Source: Spirosoma spitsbergense DSM 19989
GTDB taxonomy: Bacteria > Bacteroidota > Bacteroidia > Cytophagales > Spirosomataceae
Direction: 5' to 3'
Length of the DNA: 53,538 bases
Assembly: GCF_000374085.1 (NCBI RefSeq)
Contig: NZ_KB893572.1
Location: 1 to 53,538, forward strand
The position numbers were made by a program, and so were the translations under genes. Of this stretch, positions 15,576 through 25,118 are shown one piece after another. The notes under the pieces were generated by a model that ran no database searches, had not been told where the DNA came from, and saw nothing but the letters and a program-made list of their open reading frames with translations. Within the stretch, counting starts at the first letter, position 1, and each line of letters begins with the position of its first letter.

Positions 15576-15887
15576 ATGATTTCCCTAACGGTTCTTTACC
15601 CAAACCCCGCCGATAGGCAGTTCGACATGGATTACTATCTCAACATACATACACCTCTGGTGAAGGAGCGTCTCACGCCCCTTGGCCTGACTAGTGTTGA
15701 CCTGCGTATAGGCAAGGCCGGTAGTACTCCAGATAGTCCACCCGACTACATCATGATCGGTCAGTTGAATTTTAGCAGCGTGGATGAACTGCAAAACGCC
15801 CTCGCCACGCACGGCCCTGAATTGATTGGGGATATTGCCAACTTCACGGACGTGCAACCCACCATGCAAATCAGCCAGTTTGTATAA
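15576..15887 (+). CDS. EthD-family protein
   Basis: The 103-residue protein fits the EthD ferredoxin-like fold. It opens ISLTVLYPNP, has the helix and strand DMDYYLNIHTPLVKERL with the conserved tyrosine and His near residues 22-28, and ends NFTDVQPTMQISQF. EthD was first described in an ether-degradation operon, and many relatives have unassigned roles. There is no signal peptide. Placement between a secreted NTF2-like gene and a dehydrogenase suggests a small-molecule conversion, with this protein acting as a dimeric helper or enzyme. The reaction cannot be inferred from sequence alone. Confidence 0.8.
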   Translation: MISLTVLYPNPADRQFDMDYYLNIHTPLVKERLTPLGLTSVDLRIGKAGSTPDSPPDYIMIGQLNFSSVDELQNALATHGPELIGDIANFTDVQPTMQISQFV

Positions 15888-15912
15888 ATCAATCTAAATC
15901 CCTAAAATACTT

Positions 15913-16788
15913 ATGTCAACTATCCTCATCACCGGTTGCAGCACCGGTATCGGCTTTGCCATCGCCGAACTGATGGCCCGCGCTGGTCATACCGTTTACG
16001 CCACCATGCGAAATACCCAGCGTTCTCCTGCCCTGGCTCAACTCGCCGAACGCGATAACCTGCCCATTACCATTCTGCCGATGGATGTCGATTCTGACGA
16101 GTCGGTAAAAGCCGCCATGGCCGAGGTATTGACCCAGGCCGGGCAGATCGATGTGTTGGTGAATAATGCCGGTATTGGGCCGCTTGGACCGGTGGAAGAA
16201 GCACATATGGCTGACTTTCAGGCTATTATGCAAACTAATTATTTTGGCGTTTTACGCTGCATGCGGGCTGTTTTGCCCGGTATGCGGACACGGGGCGCGG
16301 GCTGCATCATTACCATTTCGTCGGTAGCAGGTCGATTATATAGCCCCTATCACTCGGCCTATTGTGCTTCCAAAGCGGCTGTCGAAGCCTTAAGTGAGTG
16401 TCTGGCGGGTGAGGTAGGGCCGTTGGGTGTTCGGGTGGCGGTGGTGCAACCGGGCGTTATCGACACGCCAATTATCGACAAAAACGAGCCAATGTCTGTC
16501 GATACAAAGTACCCCAATGAGATTCGGTTACGGGCGTATTTGGGTGCATCACGGGATAACCATGTCCCTGCTTCGATGGTAGCCGACACAGTATTGGCCA
16601 TTGCCACCGGAGAACAGACATCCTTCCGAAATCCGGTGGGTTTAGATGCCGGGCCGTTATTGGGCTGGCGGGCATCTCTATCCGACGAAGACTGGATTGC
16701 CTCGGCCGGTATGGACGAAGAAACGTGGATTGGCGGTATGGCGCAGTTGGGTGCCGATGTGCGCCCTTATTTGAAGGTGGTGGTTTGA
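15913..16788 (+). CDS. Short-chain dehydrogenase/reductase
   Basis: The 291-residue enzyme is a classical SDR that uses NAD(P). The nucleotide motif TGCSTGIG is at 7-14, NNAGIG near 86-91, the catalytic Ser is in TISSVAG (about 137-143), and the Tyr-Lys pair is in YCASK near 154-158. After the catalytic region come PGVIDTP and a longer C-terminal part, as in SDRs that act on lipids, retinoids or secondary alcohols. TMRNT near residue 31 suggests no conserved Asp for NAD, so cofactor choice is open. It closes the operon with the NTF2-like and EthD genes. The substrate is unknown. Confidence 0.88.
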   Translation: MSTILITGCSTGIGFAIAELMARAGHTVYATMRNTQRSPALAQLAERDNLPITILPMDVDSDESVKAAMAEVLTQAGQIDVLVNNAGIGPLGPVEEAHMADFQAIMQTNYFGVLRCMRAVLPGMRTRGAGCIITISSVAGRLYSPYHSAYCASKAAVEALSECLAGEVGPLGVRVAVVQPGVIDTPIIDKNEPMSVDTKYPNEIRLRAYLGASRDNHVPASMVADTVLAIATGEQTSFRNPVGLDAGPLLGWRASLSDEDWIASAGMDEETWIGGMAQLGADVRPYLKVVV

Positions 16789-16909
16789 TTACAAAAGAGA
16801 ACGCACTGTAAAGACTAATTTGTTTATTATCAGGTGATTTGTTTGCTGTTTGTTGGCTTTTTACGACTAAACAGCAGAAAGTAAAGAGCTATCAACACGA
16901 TCTACACAC

Positions 16910-17590
16910 ATGAACCGAATCCTAAATATTTTCGCCCTACTCGCGAGCGGCCTGGCAGTCGGCTGGATGATGGGCATGTCAGTTTCGCCCGTCATCCAGA
17001 CTGCCCTGAATTCACTTCTGGTAGTGCTGGTTGGGGTTTTAGGGTTGTTAGCGGGTACCCAATCCTTGTTTACTGCTGACGACGATATATCGCACCGACG
17101 ATGGCTTTCGTATCTGAATGAGGTCAATCTGTTGCCAGTTGGTGTGTTTCTGTTCTTTCTGGCATTCGGTTCAGCGGTGGGTGTTTTCACCCGAACCAAT
17201 GCGATCCTGGGGCCATCACCAAAGTGGCTGGCCAGCCACTGGAACTTAGATTCTGCCCAACAAAGCCGTCTAAACCAGCATTTGGTGGCCGCTACATTTG
17301 GGTTGCCTGATAATGTTGGTATTGTTACAGCCTCTGTTCCTGCCTGGCAGCAAGGCATTTTATTTTCTACCAGTGTACGGGAATTCTGTTTGCGTACGCA
17401 GACACTGCATGATGCCGAACTACAGGATGAACTGAAGCGACACATTGGCTTGCTGCGGGATGCGAAACCTATCAGAGCGGTTGATGAACAATTGGCGGCT
17501 TGGGAAAATGAACTTAAAGACACACCTGTTGAAGACCAGCTTCAGCACATCCGAACAGCCTTATGTACAGTTACTACTGGTTCTCGATAA
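16910..17590 (+). CDS. Membrane protein of a three-gene overlapping operon
   Basis: The 226-residue protein has three hydrophobic segments at about 4-26, 36-53 and 74-94. A soluble C-terminal part of about 130 residues follows, rich in helices (DAELQDELKRHIGLL, DEQLAAWENELKD). I do not recognise the family. Its last 28 bases overlap the start of the protease gene in another frame, which suggests translational coupling. The two genes after it encode an exported trypsin-like protease and a lipoprotein, so the three products may work together in the envelope. No clear promoter is visible in the AT-rich 120 bp upstream. Confidence 0.65.
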   Translation: MNRILNIFALLASGLAVGWMMGMSVSPVIQTALNSLLVVLVGVLGLLAGTQSLFTADDDISHRRWLSYLNEVNLLPVGVFLFFLAFGSAVGVFTRTNAILGPSPKWLASHWNLDSAQQSRLNQHLVAATFGLPDNVGIVTASVPAWQQGILFSTSVREFCLRTQTLHDAELQDELKRHIGLLRDAKPIRAVDEQLAAWENELKDTPVEDQLQHIRTALCTVTTGSR

Positions 17591-19056
17591 CTCGCCAAAT
17601 CGGGCGGCAACTACTGCTGCTGGTGATCCTTATTACCCCGTCCTGCACTTGGGCACAACTAACACTCGACCAGCAGGAAGCTAACGCCTTGCCATATGTA
17701 TATAAACTAAAAATACTAAGCGGCAAAAAACAGGTAGGCACCATGACCGCCTTCAAGATAGCTGGTTACGATGGTTTACTAACGGCTCTGCATGGACTGA
17801 CGGTCCCTTCAGTTACGCTGGATAACCTGAATTTTGTGGCTGTTCGCTTTAGTAAAAAGGGAGATGGACGTATAACGGAAGTAGTTAAAGATAACCTCCT
17901 TCAACTACAAGGTATCAACGTTCCAGCCGACCTTGCCTTTATCGGTTATAAGCCAGGTACCCAAAAATCGCTCAAACTTTGGACGAAATCAGAAGGCCTG
18001 ATACCAGCGAACGCGAACTACAAAGTAAAGGGAGGAGAACTGGTACGGGTAGTTGGCTATCCGGGCATTGATGAACTGATAGGGCGCGACCGTAACACAG
18101 AAGCTCCTGTGCTTTTTGAATTGGGAAGCCTCATAACGCCAGAATCATACAGAAAGCTAGGAGAACGCCAGAGCCCGGGTTTGAAGCAAACGGTTATAAA
18201 TCTTGGTCCGACCGCTATTTTTTCGGGTGATTCGGGTGGACCGGTTTTCAATCGAATGGGCGAAGTAGTTGGAGTGGCCAATGGAGGGGATTATAACCAG
18301 CGAGATCGGCTCCGCTCATGGGCAATTCTGCCTTTGCCCCAAAATATCCCAGCAAATGGTCTCTCAAATGACCAAAAGGAAGATTTTAAACGGTTATCAG
18401 GGCCTGGAATGCAAATTCTAATGAGCGACACAAACATACCTGAACACGAGTATAGCGACAACGAAACCCCGCGTCTAACCATTGGTGGCACACTAAGCCG
18501 CCCGCTCTGGTTCAGCAATGAAGGCATTCGGTTGGGTGCTTACAACCAACTCAACGCTGCTTTCGATGCTTATGTTGAGACCCGGCTAAAAGAGAAGTGG
18601 TTGGGTGGCCTTTACGTATCGAGCCGCTATTTGCAGTATCAGGTTACCCAAAAATCCGCTCATAATCTGCCGCCACCCAATGGCGAACGTCAACAGCATC
18701 AGGGACCGACAATCGACCTGTACGGATTGCAAATAAGCCATATCTGGCATCGGGGTACCGTTCACAACGCCTACATAGGAGCCGGGGGATTGTACGTTCC
18801 AGACCGATTTTTCAACGACTATAAAGACGCACGGTTACTTAATAATGCCCGCATTTTTACGGGCTACCGGCTTTACCTCGGCCCAAAGCGTAACCTCGGC
18901 CTTGAATTACGAGCTGCCTGGATTCACCAGAACATTAAACAAGACTTGATCATTCGGCGGCTGGGTATTGGCGATGTCATCCCAGATCAACTTATTCCTC
19001 TAAACCAATGGTACTTATGCGGTGGTCTAACGTACTCCTTCTATCGGCATCAATAG
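17563..19056 (+). CDS. Exported trypsin-like serine protease with a beta-rich C-terminal domain
   Basis: The 497-residue product has a signal peptide (to about residue 31) and a trypsin-like fold at about 40-260. The triad is visible: H77 in LLTALHG, D123 in PADLAFIG and S224 in SGDSGGPVF. From about 305 to 497 the sequence alternates polar and hydrophobic residues and is aromatic rich (RLGAYNQLNAAFDAYVETR, GLYVSSRYLQYQ, LGLELRAAWIHQ, CGGLTYSFYRHQ). This is the look of a small outer-membrane barrel. That combination would hold the protease at the outer membrane; the barrel is inferred. The gene overlaps both neighbours, by 28 and 49 bases. HtrA is unlikely because no PDZ domain is present. 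Confidence 0.72.
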   Translation: MYSYYWFSITRQIGRQLLLLVILITPSCTWAQLTLDQQEANALPYVYKLKILSGKKQVGTMTAFKIAGYDGLLTALHGLTVPSVTLDNLNFVAVRFSKKGDGRITEVVKDNLLQLQGINVPADLAFIGYKPGTQKSLKLWTKSEGLIPANANYKVKGGELVRVVGYPGIDELIGRDRNTEAPVLFELGSLITPESYRKLGERQSPGLKQTVINLGPTAIFSGDSGGPVFNRMGEVVGVANGGDYNQRDRLRSWAILPLPQNIPANGLSNDQKEDFKRLSGPGMQILMSDTNIPEHEYSDNETPRLTIGGTLSRPLWFSNEGIRLGAYNQLNAAFDAYVETRLKEKWLGGLYVSSRYLQYQVTQKSAHNLPPPNGERQQHQGPTIDLYGLQISHIWHRGTVHNAYIGAGGLYVPDRFFNDYKDARLLNNARIFTGYRLYLGPKRNLGLELRAAWIHQNIKQDLIIRRLGIGDVIPDQLIPLNQWYLCGGLTYSFYRHQ

Positions 19057-19679
19057 CCAAAACTGGTCTTCTGATGGCTTTGGCTGGGTTACTGAGTCAA
19101 TGCAAGGTCGTTCCTGACGATGTTATACCGCCTACTCTAACTCTTTCCAAAGGGACTAAAATGGGCGACCCTATTGTGCAAACAGCTCCTACACCTGTTA
19201 CTCTGATTACGGTTGGGAATAAGTCTGATAATTTACTGGCATCACGTTATCTTACCCAGAATCGACCAGCCAACGTAAACACCTACGTTGAGTTCAGGTT
19301 GGCAGTTGATACTATTCCTGCTCAAAAACTGCTAGGCTATGAATTTAGCTGGAAACCGACGGATAGTAAAACCGTGATGGTGGCCATTTTTCAGAACGTA
19401 GTTCAGGTTGACACGAAAACGAACGAAATAGCTAATGTACAGGATTTGGTCTGGCTCTGGACTAATCCCGATGGCACTACCGACCCAGGTAAGGCCCGAT
19501 ATAGCGATGGGAGGGGGGTTACTAACTGGGATAAAGTCACCGGTGAATATAGTTTTGGCCCACCCGTAGCGCTTACAGCAGGCAAACAGCCAAATTATAT
19601 TTGGTGTGTGCTGGCGTGGGATAAACAGGGTTACGCCATTCGGTATGCCAGTCGAGAGCTACCTCTATTTATTCAGTAG
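19008..19679 (+). CDS. Lipoprotein at the end of the protease operon
   Basis: The product is 223 residues from ATG 19008, or 220 from ATG 19017. A long signal region ends in LAGLLSQCKVVPDD, with the probable lipidated Cys at residue 32. The rest is beta-rich with no recognised domain: VYFRLAVD-like strands around residue 95-105, SWKPTDSKTVMVAIF near 120, and WTNPDGTTD near 150. Late starts such as 19074 would leave too short a signal peptide. It overlaps the 3' end of the protease gene by up to 49 bases in another frame, so the two are very probably translated together. Function is unknown; a role as surface partner of the protease is a guess. Confidence 0.62.
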   Translation: MVLMRWSNVLLLSASIAKTGLLMALAGLLSQCKVVPDDVIPPTLTLSKGTKMGDPIVQTAPTPVTLITVGNKSDNLLASRYLTQNRPANVNTYVEFRLAVDTIPAQKLLGYEFSWKPTDSKTVMVAIFQNVVQVDTKTNEIANVQDLVWLWTNPDGTTDPGKARYSDGRGVTNWDKVTGEYSFGPPVALTAGKQPNYIWCVLAWDKQGYAIRYASRELPLFIQ

Positions 19680-19965
19680 GGGCCAGGAGCCTGCTCTTCC
19701 CTCAAAAACCTACTCCCATCTCGTTTCTTAGCTCCTTCAACACCCAGGTAAAAGGCGTATAAAGTCTGATAGAGTCAGTGCTATGTAATGCTGTCCGGTG
19801 CTGTCAGAGTTAAACTGATCAAGTCGTCGTTACCTGTTGATGTAATCATTAATGCTGTTGGCGTTATTCTACCGGCAATTTCCAACCCGATAATCAGTTA
19901 CTGAAATCCACAGGAAAACACTTTCCGTGCGGGCCTTAACTTCAATTGGCTAATGCCTAATCTTC

Positions 19966-21207
19966 TCACAGCAGCAAGCCTGCCAGCGTAGCGGACATGT
20001 AACTGGCTAATGTGCCGCATATGAGTGCTTTGAAACCTAGTTTGGCCAGATCGCTTCGGCGTTGGGGGGCCAGCTCGCCAATGCCGCCTACCTGAATAGC
20101 AATGGAACTGAAATTGGCAAAACCGCAAAGGGCAAAACTGACAATGGCAATTGTTTTCTGGTCGAGGGTCGATTTGATTTTTACCAGATCCAGGTACGCC
20201 ACAAACTCATTCACCACCATCTTGGTCCCCATCAGCGACCCGGCTGCCTGTATATCTTTACCCGGCACGCCCATCGCCCAGGCAAAGACCGAGAAGACCT
20301 TACCCAGCATGAAATTCAGACTCAGGTAATCAATTTGCAGGATGTAAAAGCCAAAACGAAAGAGCAGGCTATCGAGCAGGGCAATCAGGGCGATAAAGCC
20401 AATGAGCATGGCAATCACGTTGAAACCTACTTTCAGGCCTTCGCTGGCACCGGCGGCAATGGCATCGAGCAGGTTGGCATGGGTTTTCTTGATGTCTACT
20501 TTTACCGTTCCCTTCGTTTCAGAAACCTGCGTTTCGGGCATCACGATCTTGCTGATAACCAGAGCACCAGGCGCGGCCATGATACTGGCCGCCAGCAGAT
20601 ACGGAGCCGGTACACCCAGCGAAATATAGACGGCCAGCACGCCACCGGCAATGCAGGCAAACGAGCCGGTCATACTGGCCAATAACTCCGAGTTAGTCAT
20701 CCCGTTCAGGTACGGCTTAATCATAATCTGGGCTTCTACCTGACCTACAAATGTACTGGCTACGTTGGAGAGTGCTTCGGCACCACTCACGCCCATCAGC
20801 CATTTCATGGCTTTGGCCATCACCGCTACTACCCGCTGCATGATGCCCAGGTGGTAGAAGATGTTGACCAGCACGGCAACGAAAATAATGGTTGGGATGA
20901 CCTTGAAGAAGAAAATGAAATCGTTGCCGGGGCCAAACGCCCGCTGTAACACATCGGTTCTGACCAGCGAAGAAAATACGAACTCGGCGCCTACATTGGC
21001 TTTCTGCAGTAGTCTGTCTACGTAATAGCCCAGTGCCTGAAACAGGTTTTGCCCTACATCCGTTTTGAGCACGAACACCGCCAAACTAAACTGTAGTCCC
21101 AGCCCTACGCCAACGGTGCGGTAATTGATCGCTTTGCGATTATCAGACAGGGCGTAGGCGATGCCCAGAATTAAAACAATGCCAATCAGGCCCGTAAAAC
21201 GATCCAT
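19966..21207 (-). CDS. Concentrative nucleoside transporter (NupC/CNT family)
   Basis: The 413-residue inner-membrane protein has the length and helix pattern of CNT nucleoside symporters: three N-terminal helices (FTGLIGIVLILGIAYAL), the gate domains, and a conserved core. Recognisable parts are MGVSGAEALSNVASTFVGQ, split near 139-157, where CNT helix 4 binds uridine, and the block FANFSSIAIQVGGIG near 364-378. These proteins take up nucleosides with Na+ or H+. Downstream of it, 286 bp up to the lipoprotein stop hold nothing I recognise. It follows the sulfatase gene on the same strand after a 240-bp gap with a hairpin, so it is probably transcribed separately. Confidence 0.92.
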   Translation of the reverse strand: MDRFTGLIGIVLILGIAYALSDNRKAINYRTVGVGLGLQFSLAVFVLKTDVGQNLFQALGYYVDRLLQKANVGAEFVFSSLVRTDVLQRAFGPGNDFIFFFKVIPTIIFVAVLVNIFYHLGIMQRVVAVMAKAMKWLMGVSGAEALSNVASTFVGQVEAQIMIKPYLNGMTNSELLASMTGSFACIAGGVLAVYISLGVPAPYLLAASIMAAPGALVISKIVMPETQVSETKGTVKVDIKKTHANLLDAIAAGASEGLKVGFNVIAMLIGFIALIALLDSLLFRFGFYILQIDYLSLNFMLGKVFSVFAWAMGVPGKDIQAAGSLMGTKMVVNEFVAYLDLVKIKSTLDQKTIAIVSFALCGFANFSSIAIQVGGIGELAPQRRSDLAKLGFKALICGTLASYMSATLAGLLL

Positions 21208-21373
21208 TCAATAAAGACAAAAATGTAGTGAACGGACGAAGATAGGAAGAAAAAAGGCAGAAAGGATAAGGGAGTAGAGGGGGCAAAGGAGAATCAGAGC
21301 CATACAGGGGGATTTCTTACAGCCTTTGCGGCCTTTTATTCTCTATTTCAACCAACGGCGGATAAACAATAAC

Positions 21374-21399
21374 CAGCCGCCGAATCGCTCCGGCGGCTG
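21374..21399 (-). terminator. Hairpin after the sulfatase gene
   Basis: A perfect 9-bp GC-rich stem (21374-21382 with 21391-21399) lies about 50 bases beyond the sulfatase stop. On the minus strand it is followed by GTTATTGTTT, a weak T-tract, so termination may be partial. Confidence 0.55.
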
Positions 21400-21447
21400 A
21401 AATAGGTATTGAAACTGGCAGTTTGAGTTTGGCTAACTAACAGGCAG

Positions 21448-23544
21448 TCAGTTTTCAACCGAATGGAACAGAACGGTCGATGGGACAGGTTGCTCCATGA
21501 TCCCATCCGCCTGCCACGTCCAGTCGAGAGTAGGTTTGCCATTGCCCGTGTGGTGGTAGTAAATCCGAAACGGGTGGTAACCTGCTTTTAGATTAACCGT
21601 AGCCGAAATGGGAAGTTTCAACTTCGGCTGATCCGGATAGCTGCGGTCCAGAATCAGGGCTTCGTGCAACCGAAACAGGTAGCTTCCGTTCCCATTCATC
21701 GTGAACTGGTAATTGCCGTCCTTAGGGACCTTAATGTAGCCCTGCTGGTATATCATCCCTTCTTTTAGCCCTGTTTTGTTCAGCTCCGTATCCGGCCGGG
21801 TGCCTGATTGCGTGGAGGGGCGGTTACTCAGATCGGTCACCCAGGGAAATGTTCCTTCGTGGGTCATCCAGGCCACACCGGGTGCCAGCTTTGGGGGATT
21901 TACAGCCGCCATGGGCTCCAGATCATACGGGCGGGGGGCTTCCGGGTCGGGTCGGCGTACCTGCGTGACTTTTTCCTTAAATTCCTTTTGCATGGCCTGA
22001 TAAGCAGCTTCCTTCCCCAGATTCTTCGTCTCCTGTGGGTCTGTTACAACGTTATAAATCTCGAAGTTGTCGCCCGCTGACTTGATGTCGTACCGAACAC
22101 CTACATAATCTCCCAACCGGATTTTCTGCATCTGATTCCGTTTTCTGGCGCGGTGATTGGGTGAAAACTCGTCAAATTTGGGCGTGGCACCATTGTTTTC
22201 GTATTCAATATACACTACGCCCTGTTTCTGCTGACCTTTTCCGGTGAGCGCAGGAAGCAGCGATACACCGTCGGTGCGGGCGGGGGCTGGTATCTGGGCG
22301 GCATCGGCAAAGGTGGCCAGCCAGTCGTAGAGGGCACTAGGCTGGGTAATTACCTTATTAGTGGGTACAGTACCGGGCCACTGCACCAGGGTGGGCATCC
22401 TGACTCCGCCTTCCCACACGTCGCGCTTGATGCCGTCGAAGGGACCAAAACTATTGAAAAAGATGGGCTCGTAGTCATCTTTCAGGTAGGACTCAATGGA
22501 TGGGCCATTGTCGGAGGTAAAAACAACCAGTGTGTTCTGGTCAATTTTCAGGTCTTTCAGGAGTTGCATAATGTCGCCAACGCCATCGTCGATCCGTCGG
22601 CAGAGGGTGGCATACCGCTTATATACATCGGGCCAGGCTACTTCGGGTGTTGCCGGATTTCTGTCGTGGTCCCAGGTAGCTTTGGCATAGTCAGGATGAA
22701 CGTATGAATCAGGAGTTCCCGATGCCGTATTGATCATGTTGCCGGGCGTGCCCAGCCACTGCAAACCGCCATTAAGGCCTCCGCCTTTGGGGTAGGCCTG
22801 GGTTGGCAGTTCCAGCACGGCGTGGGGCACATCGTAGGCCAGATACATAAAAAAAGGTCTGTCCTTGCCGGCCTGCTGTTTGATAACCTGCTTGGCTTTG
22901 GCTGTCCAGAGGTCGGTCGTAAAGCTTTTGGCGAGGCCTGCCGATACATTGGTTTTACCTTCCCATACTTCTTTTTTGCCCCGATAAATTCCTTCTACGG
23001 GGTAATGTTCGTGGCCGTCAGCATGGCGGATGTAGGCGTAGGAATAATTGAAGCCCCGGTTCAGGGGGTGCGCGGGCCAGTTGGGTGCTTCGGCATTGGC
23101 ACCCTGTAGCCCCCATTTGCCCACCAGACTCGTGCTGTAACCGGCCTGTCTGAGTACCGAAGGCATGGTGTAGGTATCCTGTAACTCCTTGTCGAACTGA
23201 TTATTGCGAATGTTGGCATGCCCCTGACTCACACCCAGCATGAGCGAAGCCCGTGATGGCGCACAAACCGGTGCCGCACAATAGTGGTTGGTGAGCATGG
23301 CACCGTTCCGGGCCATAGCGTCCAGCGACGGGGTGAACTGCCAGGGTTCGCTGCGATTGTTGGCCTGCATTCGCTGATTCTGCCAGAAAACTCCCAGGTC
23401 TCCCCAGCCCATGTCATCGACGAGAATAAAAATGATGTTGGGCTGGGCCACACCGGGCTGGGCCTGGGCGAAAGCCGGGGTGGCACCGAGCAGGCCCGTC
23501 AGGCCAAGTAGAATGAAAAAGTTCTTCAGCTTGAATGGAGTCAT
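21448..23544 (-). CDS. Secreted sulfatase with C-terminal PA14-like domain
   Basis: The 698-residue enzyme has a signal peptide ending about ATPAFAQ (27). The sulfatase domain has metal ligands D43/D44 in LVDDMGWGD and signature CAPSR at 94-98, where C94 would be converted to formylglycine. It also has the GKWG loop and FTSDNGPS near 330. Residues about 600-698 look like a PA14-type carbohydrate-binding domain (GYIKVPKDGNYQF, then SYLFRLHEALILD). ATG 23544 starts the signal peptide; an earlier TTG at 23607 abuts the susD stop and would add a non-signal extension. It ends the sigma-FecR-SusC-SusD unit, so it probably desulfates the glycan imported by that pair. Its maturase gene is not in the window. 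Confidence 0.9.
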   Translation of the reverse strand: MTPFKLKNFFILLGLTGLLGATPAFAQAQPGVAQPNIIFILVDDMGWGDLGVFWQNQRMQANNRSEPWQFTPSLDAMARNGAMLTNHYCAAPVCAPSRASLMLGVSQGHANIRNNQFDKELQDTYTMPSVLRQAGYSTSLVGKWGLQGANAEAPNWPAHPLNRGFNYSYAYIRHADGHEHYPVEGIYRGKKEVWEGKTNVSAGLAKSFTTDLWTAKAKQVIKQQAGKDRPFFMYLAYDVPHAVLELPTQAYPKGGGLNGGLQWLGTPGNMINTASGTPDSYVHPDYAKATWDHDRNPATPEVAWPDVYKRYATLCRRIDDGVGDIMQLLKDLKIDQNTLVVFTSDNGPSIESYLKDDYEPIFFNSFGPFDGIKRDVWEGGVRMPTLVQWPGTVPTNKVITQPSALYDWLATFADAAQIPAPARTDGVSLLPALTGKGQQKQGVVYIEYENNGATPKFDEFSPNHRARKRNQMQKIRLGDYVGVRYDIKSAGDNFEIYNVVTDPQETKNLGKEAAYQAMQKEFKEKVTQVRRPDPEAPRPYDLEPMAAVNPPKLAPGVAWMTHEGTFPWVTDLSNRPSTQSGTRPDTELNKTGLKEGMIYQQGYIKVPKDGNYQFTMNGNGSYLFRLHEALILDRSYPDQPKLKLPISATVNLKAGYHPFRIYYHHTGNGKPTLDWTWQADGIMEQPVPSTVLFHSVEN

Positions 23545-23607
23545 ATCTGTCAAAAATTTATGGTAACCCCCGCCGGTACACGCTGGACGCTGCGTTGGGT
23601 CGGTCAA

Positions 23608-25104
23608 TTATTTGCCGTATCCCGGATTCTGGGTCAGGTTCGGGTTTAGCTGCGTAACAATGGTGGGAATGGGCCACAGGTAATCCCGGTCTTTATTAAA
23701 AGTACGGGAGCCTATTTTCTTGCCGTCAAAATTAAAAATATCGGTGTTCATAACTACCTCGGCGGTGCGCCAGCGTCGGATATCGTGGTAGTATAGCCCC
23801 TCACCCGCCAGTTCGATCCGGCGTTCGTGGCGAATTTCGACGCGCATCTGGTCTTTGGTCAGGCCGGGCGTTACCGCTGCCACACCCGCCCGGCTCCGAA
23901 TCAGGTTGAGGGCACTGTACACGGAGGCATCAGGGCCAATGGCTTCGTTCTGGGCTTCGGCATACATCAGCAGTACGTCGGCGTACCGAAAGACCATGTA
24001 ATTGATCTGCGACTGGCTACTGGCCAGGGTTGTACCGGCTTCGTTGTCTTTATAAACGGTATACTTTTTCTGACCAATACCCGTAAACCCGAACGTATTG
24101 GCCAGTACGGTTTTTGCACGGAACGTGGTTCCCGGCAAAATCAGCGTCTGATTCAGGCGGGGGTCGCGGTTATCGTAGGGCTTTTTGGGGTCGTACAGGG
24201 GCGATTTACTGGCGGGCAGACCGTCTTTCATGTAGTAATCGTTCAGCAAATCGGGTAAGGGAGCTGTCGAATTGAAGTCGGTCAGGTTAATATCGAAGCT
24301 GGTGGTAAACTCTGGAAACTTAAACTCCACATCAAAAATCACTTCCTGATTTCCTTCCTTATCGAGTTGAAATAATTCCCGATAGTCGGGATAGAGGCTA
24401 TACGTTTTAGCGTCGATAATGGCTTTGGCTGCCGTGGCGGCTTCGGCCCACTTGCCCGCGTAGAGTAATACCTGTGCTTTGAGGGCATAAGCAGCTCCTT
24501 TTGAGGCTCTGCCTTTGTTATCTGCTGTTATGGGCAGGTCGGCAATGGCTTCGTCGCAGTCCTTAGTAATCTGAGCCCTTACCTCGTCGGCAGTATTGCG
24601 GGGTAGCTGCCCCTGCTTACTTAAATTTGGTGCTTCCAGAATGAGCGGCACGCCCCCGTAATGAACCAGCAGGTGCTGATAGAACAACGCCCGCAGAAAC
24701 TTAGCCTCCGCAATGAATCGCTTTTTGGTTGCGTCATCCATTGAAATACTACCCACATTGTCGAGCAGGTTATTGGCCCGGCCAATGCCCGTATAGCAGG
24801 CTCCCCATTTGCTGTTGATAATGGGATCGTTGGCCGCATCATGAATACCCTGCGCAATGAAACCCGCCCCGCCCGTATTGTTATAGGTGTAGTGGTTGGG
24901 CGTAGCCGCTTCCATAGATAGGGGGTCGGCGTAGAGGTTACCATTGGTCAGGGCGTTATAGGTACCAAACAGGGCGGCTTCGGCCTGGTCGCGGGTTTTC
25001 CAGTAGGTCGTCTGGGTGTATCGGTCGGTGGGGTTAACGTCCAGGAAATCGGAGCAACTACTAAAGGCCAGGGCCAGACCAACCGGAATAATATATTTTT
25101 TCAT
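23608..25104 (-). CDS. SusD/RagB-family glycan-binding lipoprotein
   Basis: The 498-residue protein is a surface lipoprotein (Cys17 in AFSSCSDFLDV) that caps a SusC channel. Family landmarks are the opening FLDVNPTDRYTQTTYW, the TPR-like core (AKFLRALFYQHLLVHYGGVPLI, split near 135-156) and the closing RHERRIELAGEGLYYHDIRRW region. The final YLWPIP leads to TQNPGYGK, the usual SusD end. It lies 14 bp after the SusC gene and 63 bp before the sulfatase start. Ligand identity cannot be read from sequence; the adjacent sulfatase suggests a sulfated glycan. Confidence 0.93.
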   Translation of the reverse strand: MKKYIIPVGLALAFSSCSDFLDVNPTDRYTQTTYWKTRDQAEAALFGTYNALTNGNLYADPLSMEAATPNHYTYNNTGGAGFIAQGIHDAANDPIINSKWGACYTGIGRANNLLDNVGSISMDDATKKRFIAEAKFLRALFYQHLLVHYGGVPLILEAPNLSKQGQLPRNTADEVRAQITKDCDEAIADLPITADNKGRASKGAAYALKAQVLLYAGKWAEAATAAKAIIDAKTYSLYPDYRELFQLDKEGNQEVIFDVEFKFPEFTTSFDINLTDFNSTAPLPDLLNDYYMKDGLPASKSPLYDPKKPYDNRDPRLNQTLILPGTTFRAKTVLANTFGFTGIGQKKYTVYKDNEAGTTLASSQSQINYMVFRYADVLLMYAEAQNEAIGPDASVYSALNLIRSRAGVAAVTPGLTKDQMRVEIRHERRIELAGEGLYYHDIRRWRTAEVVMNTDIFNFDGKKIGSRTFNKDRDYLWPIPTIVTQLNPNLTQNPGYGK

Positions 25105-25118
25105 GAGTCGAAGGGACG

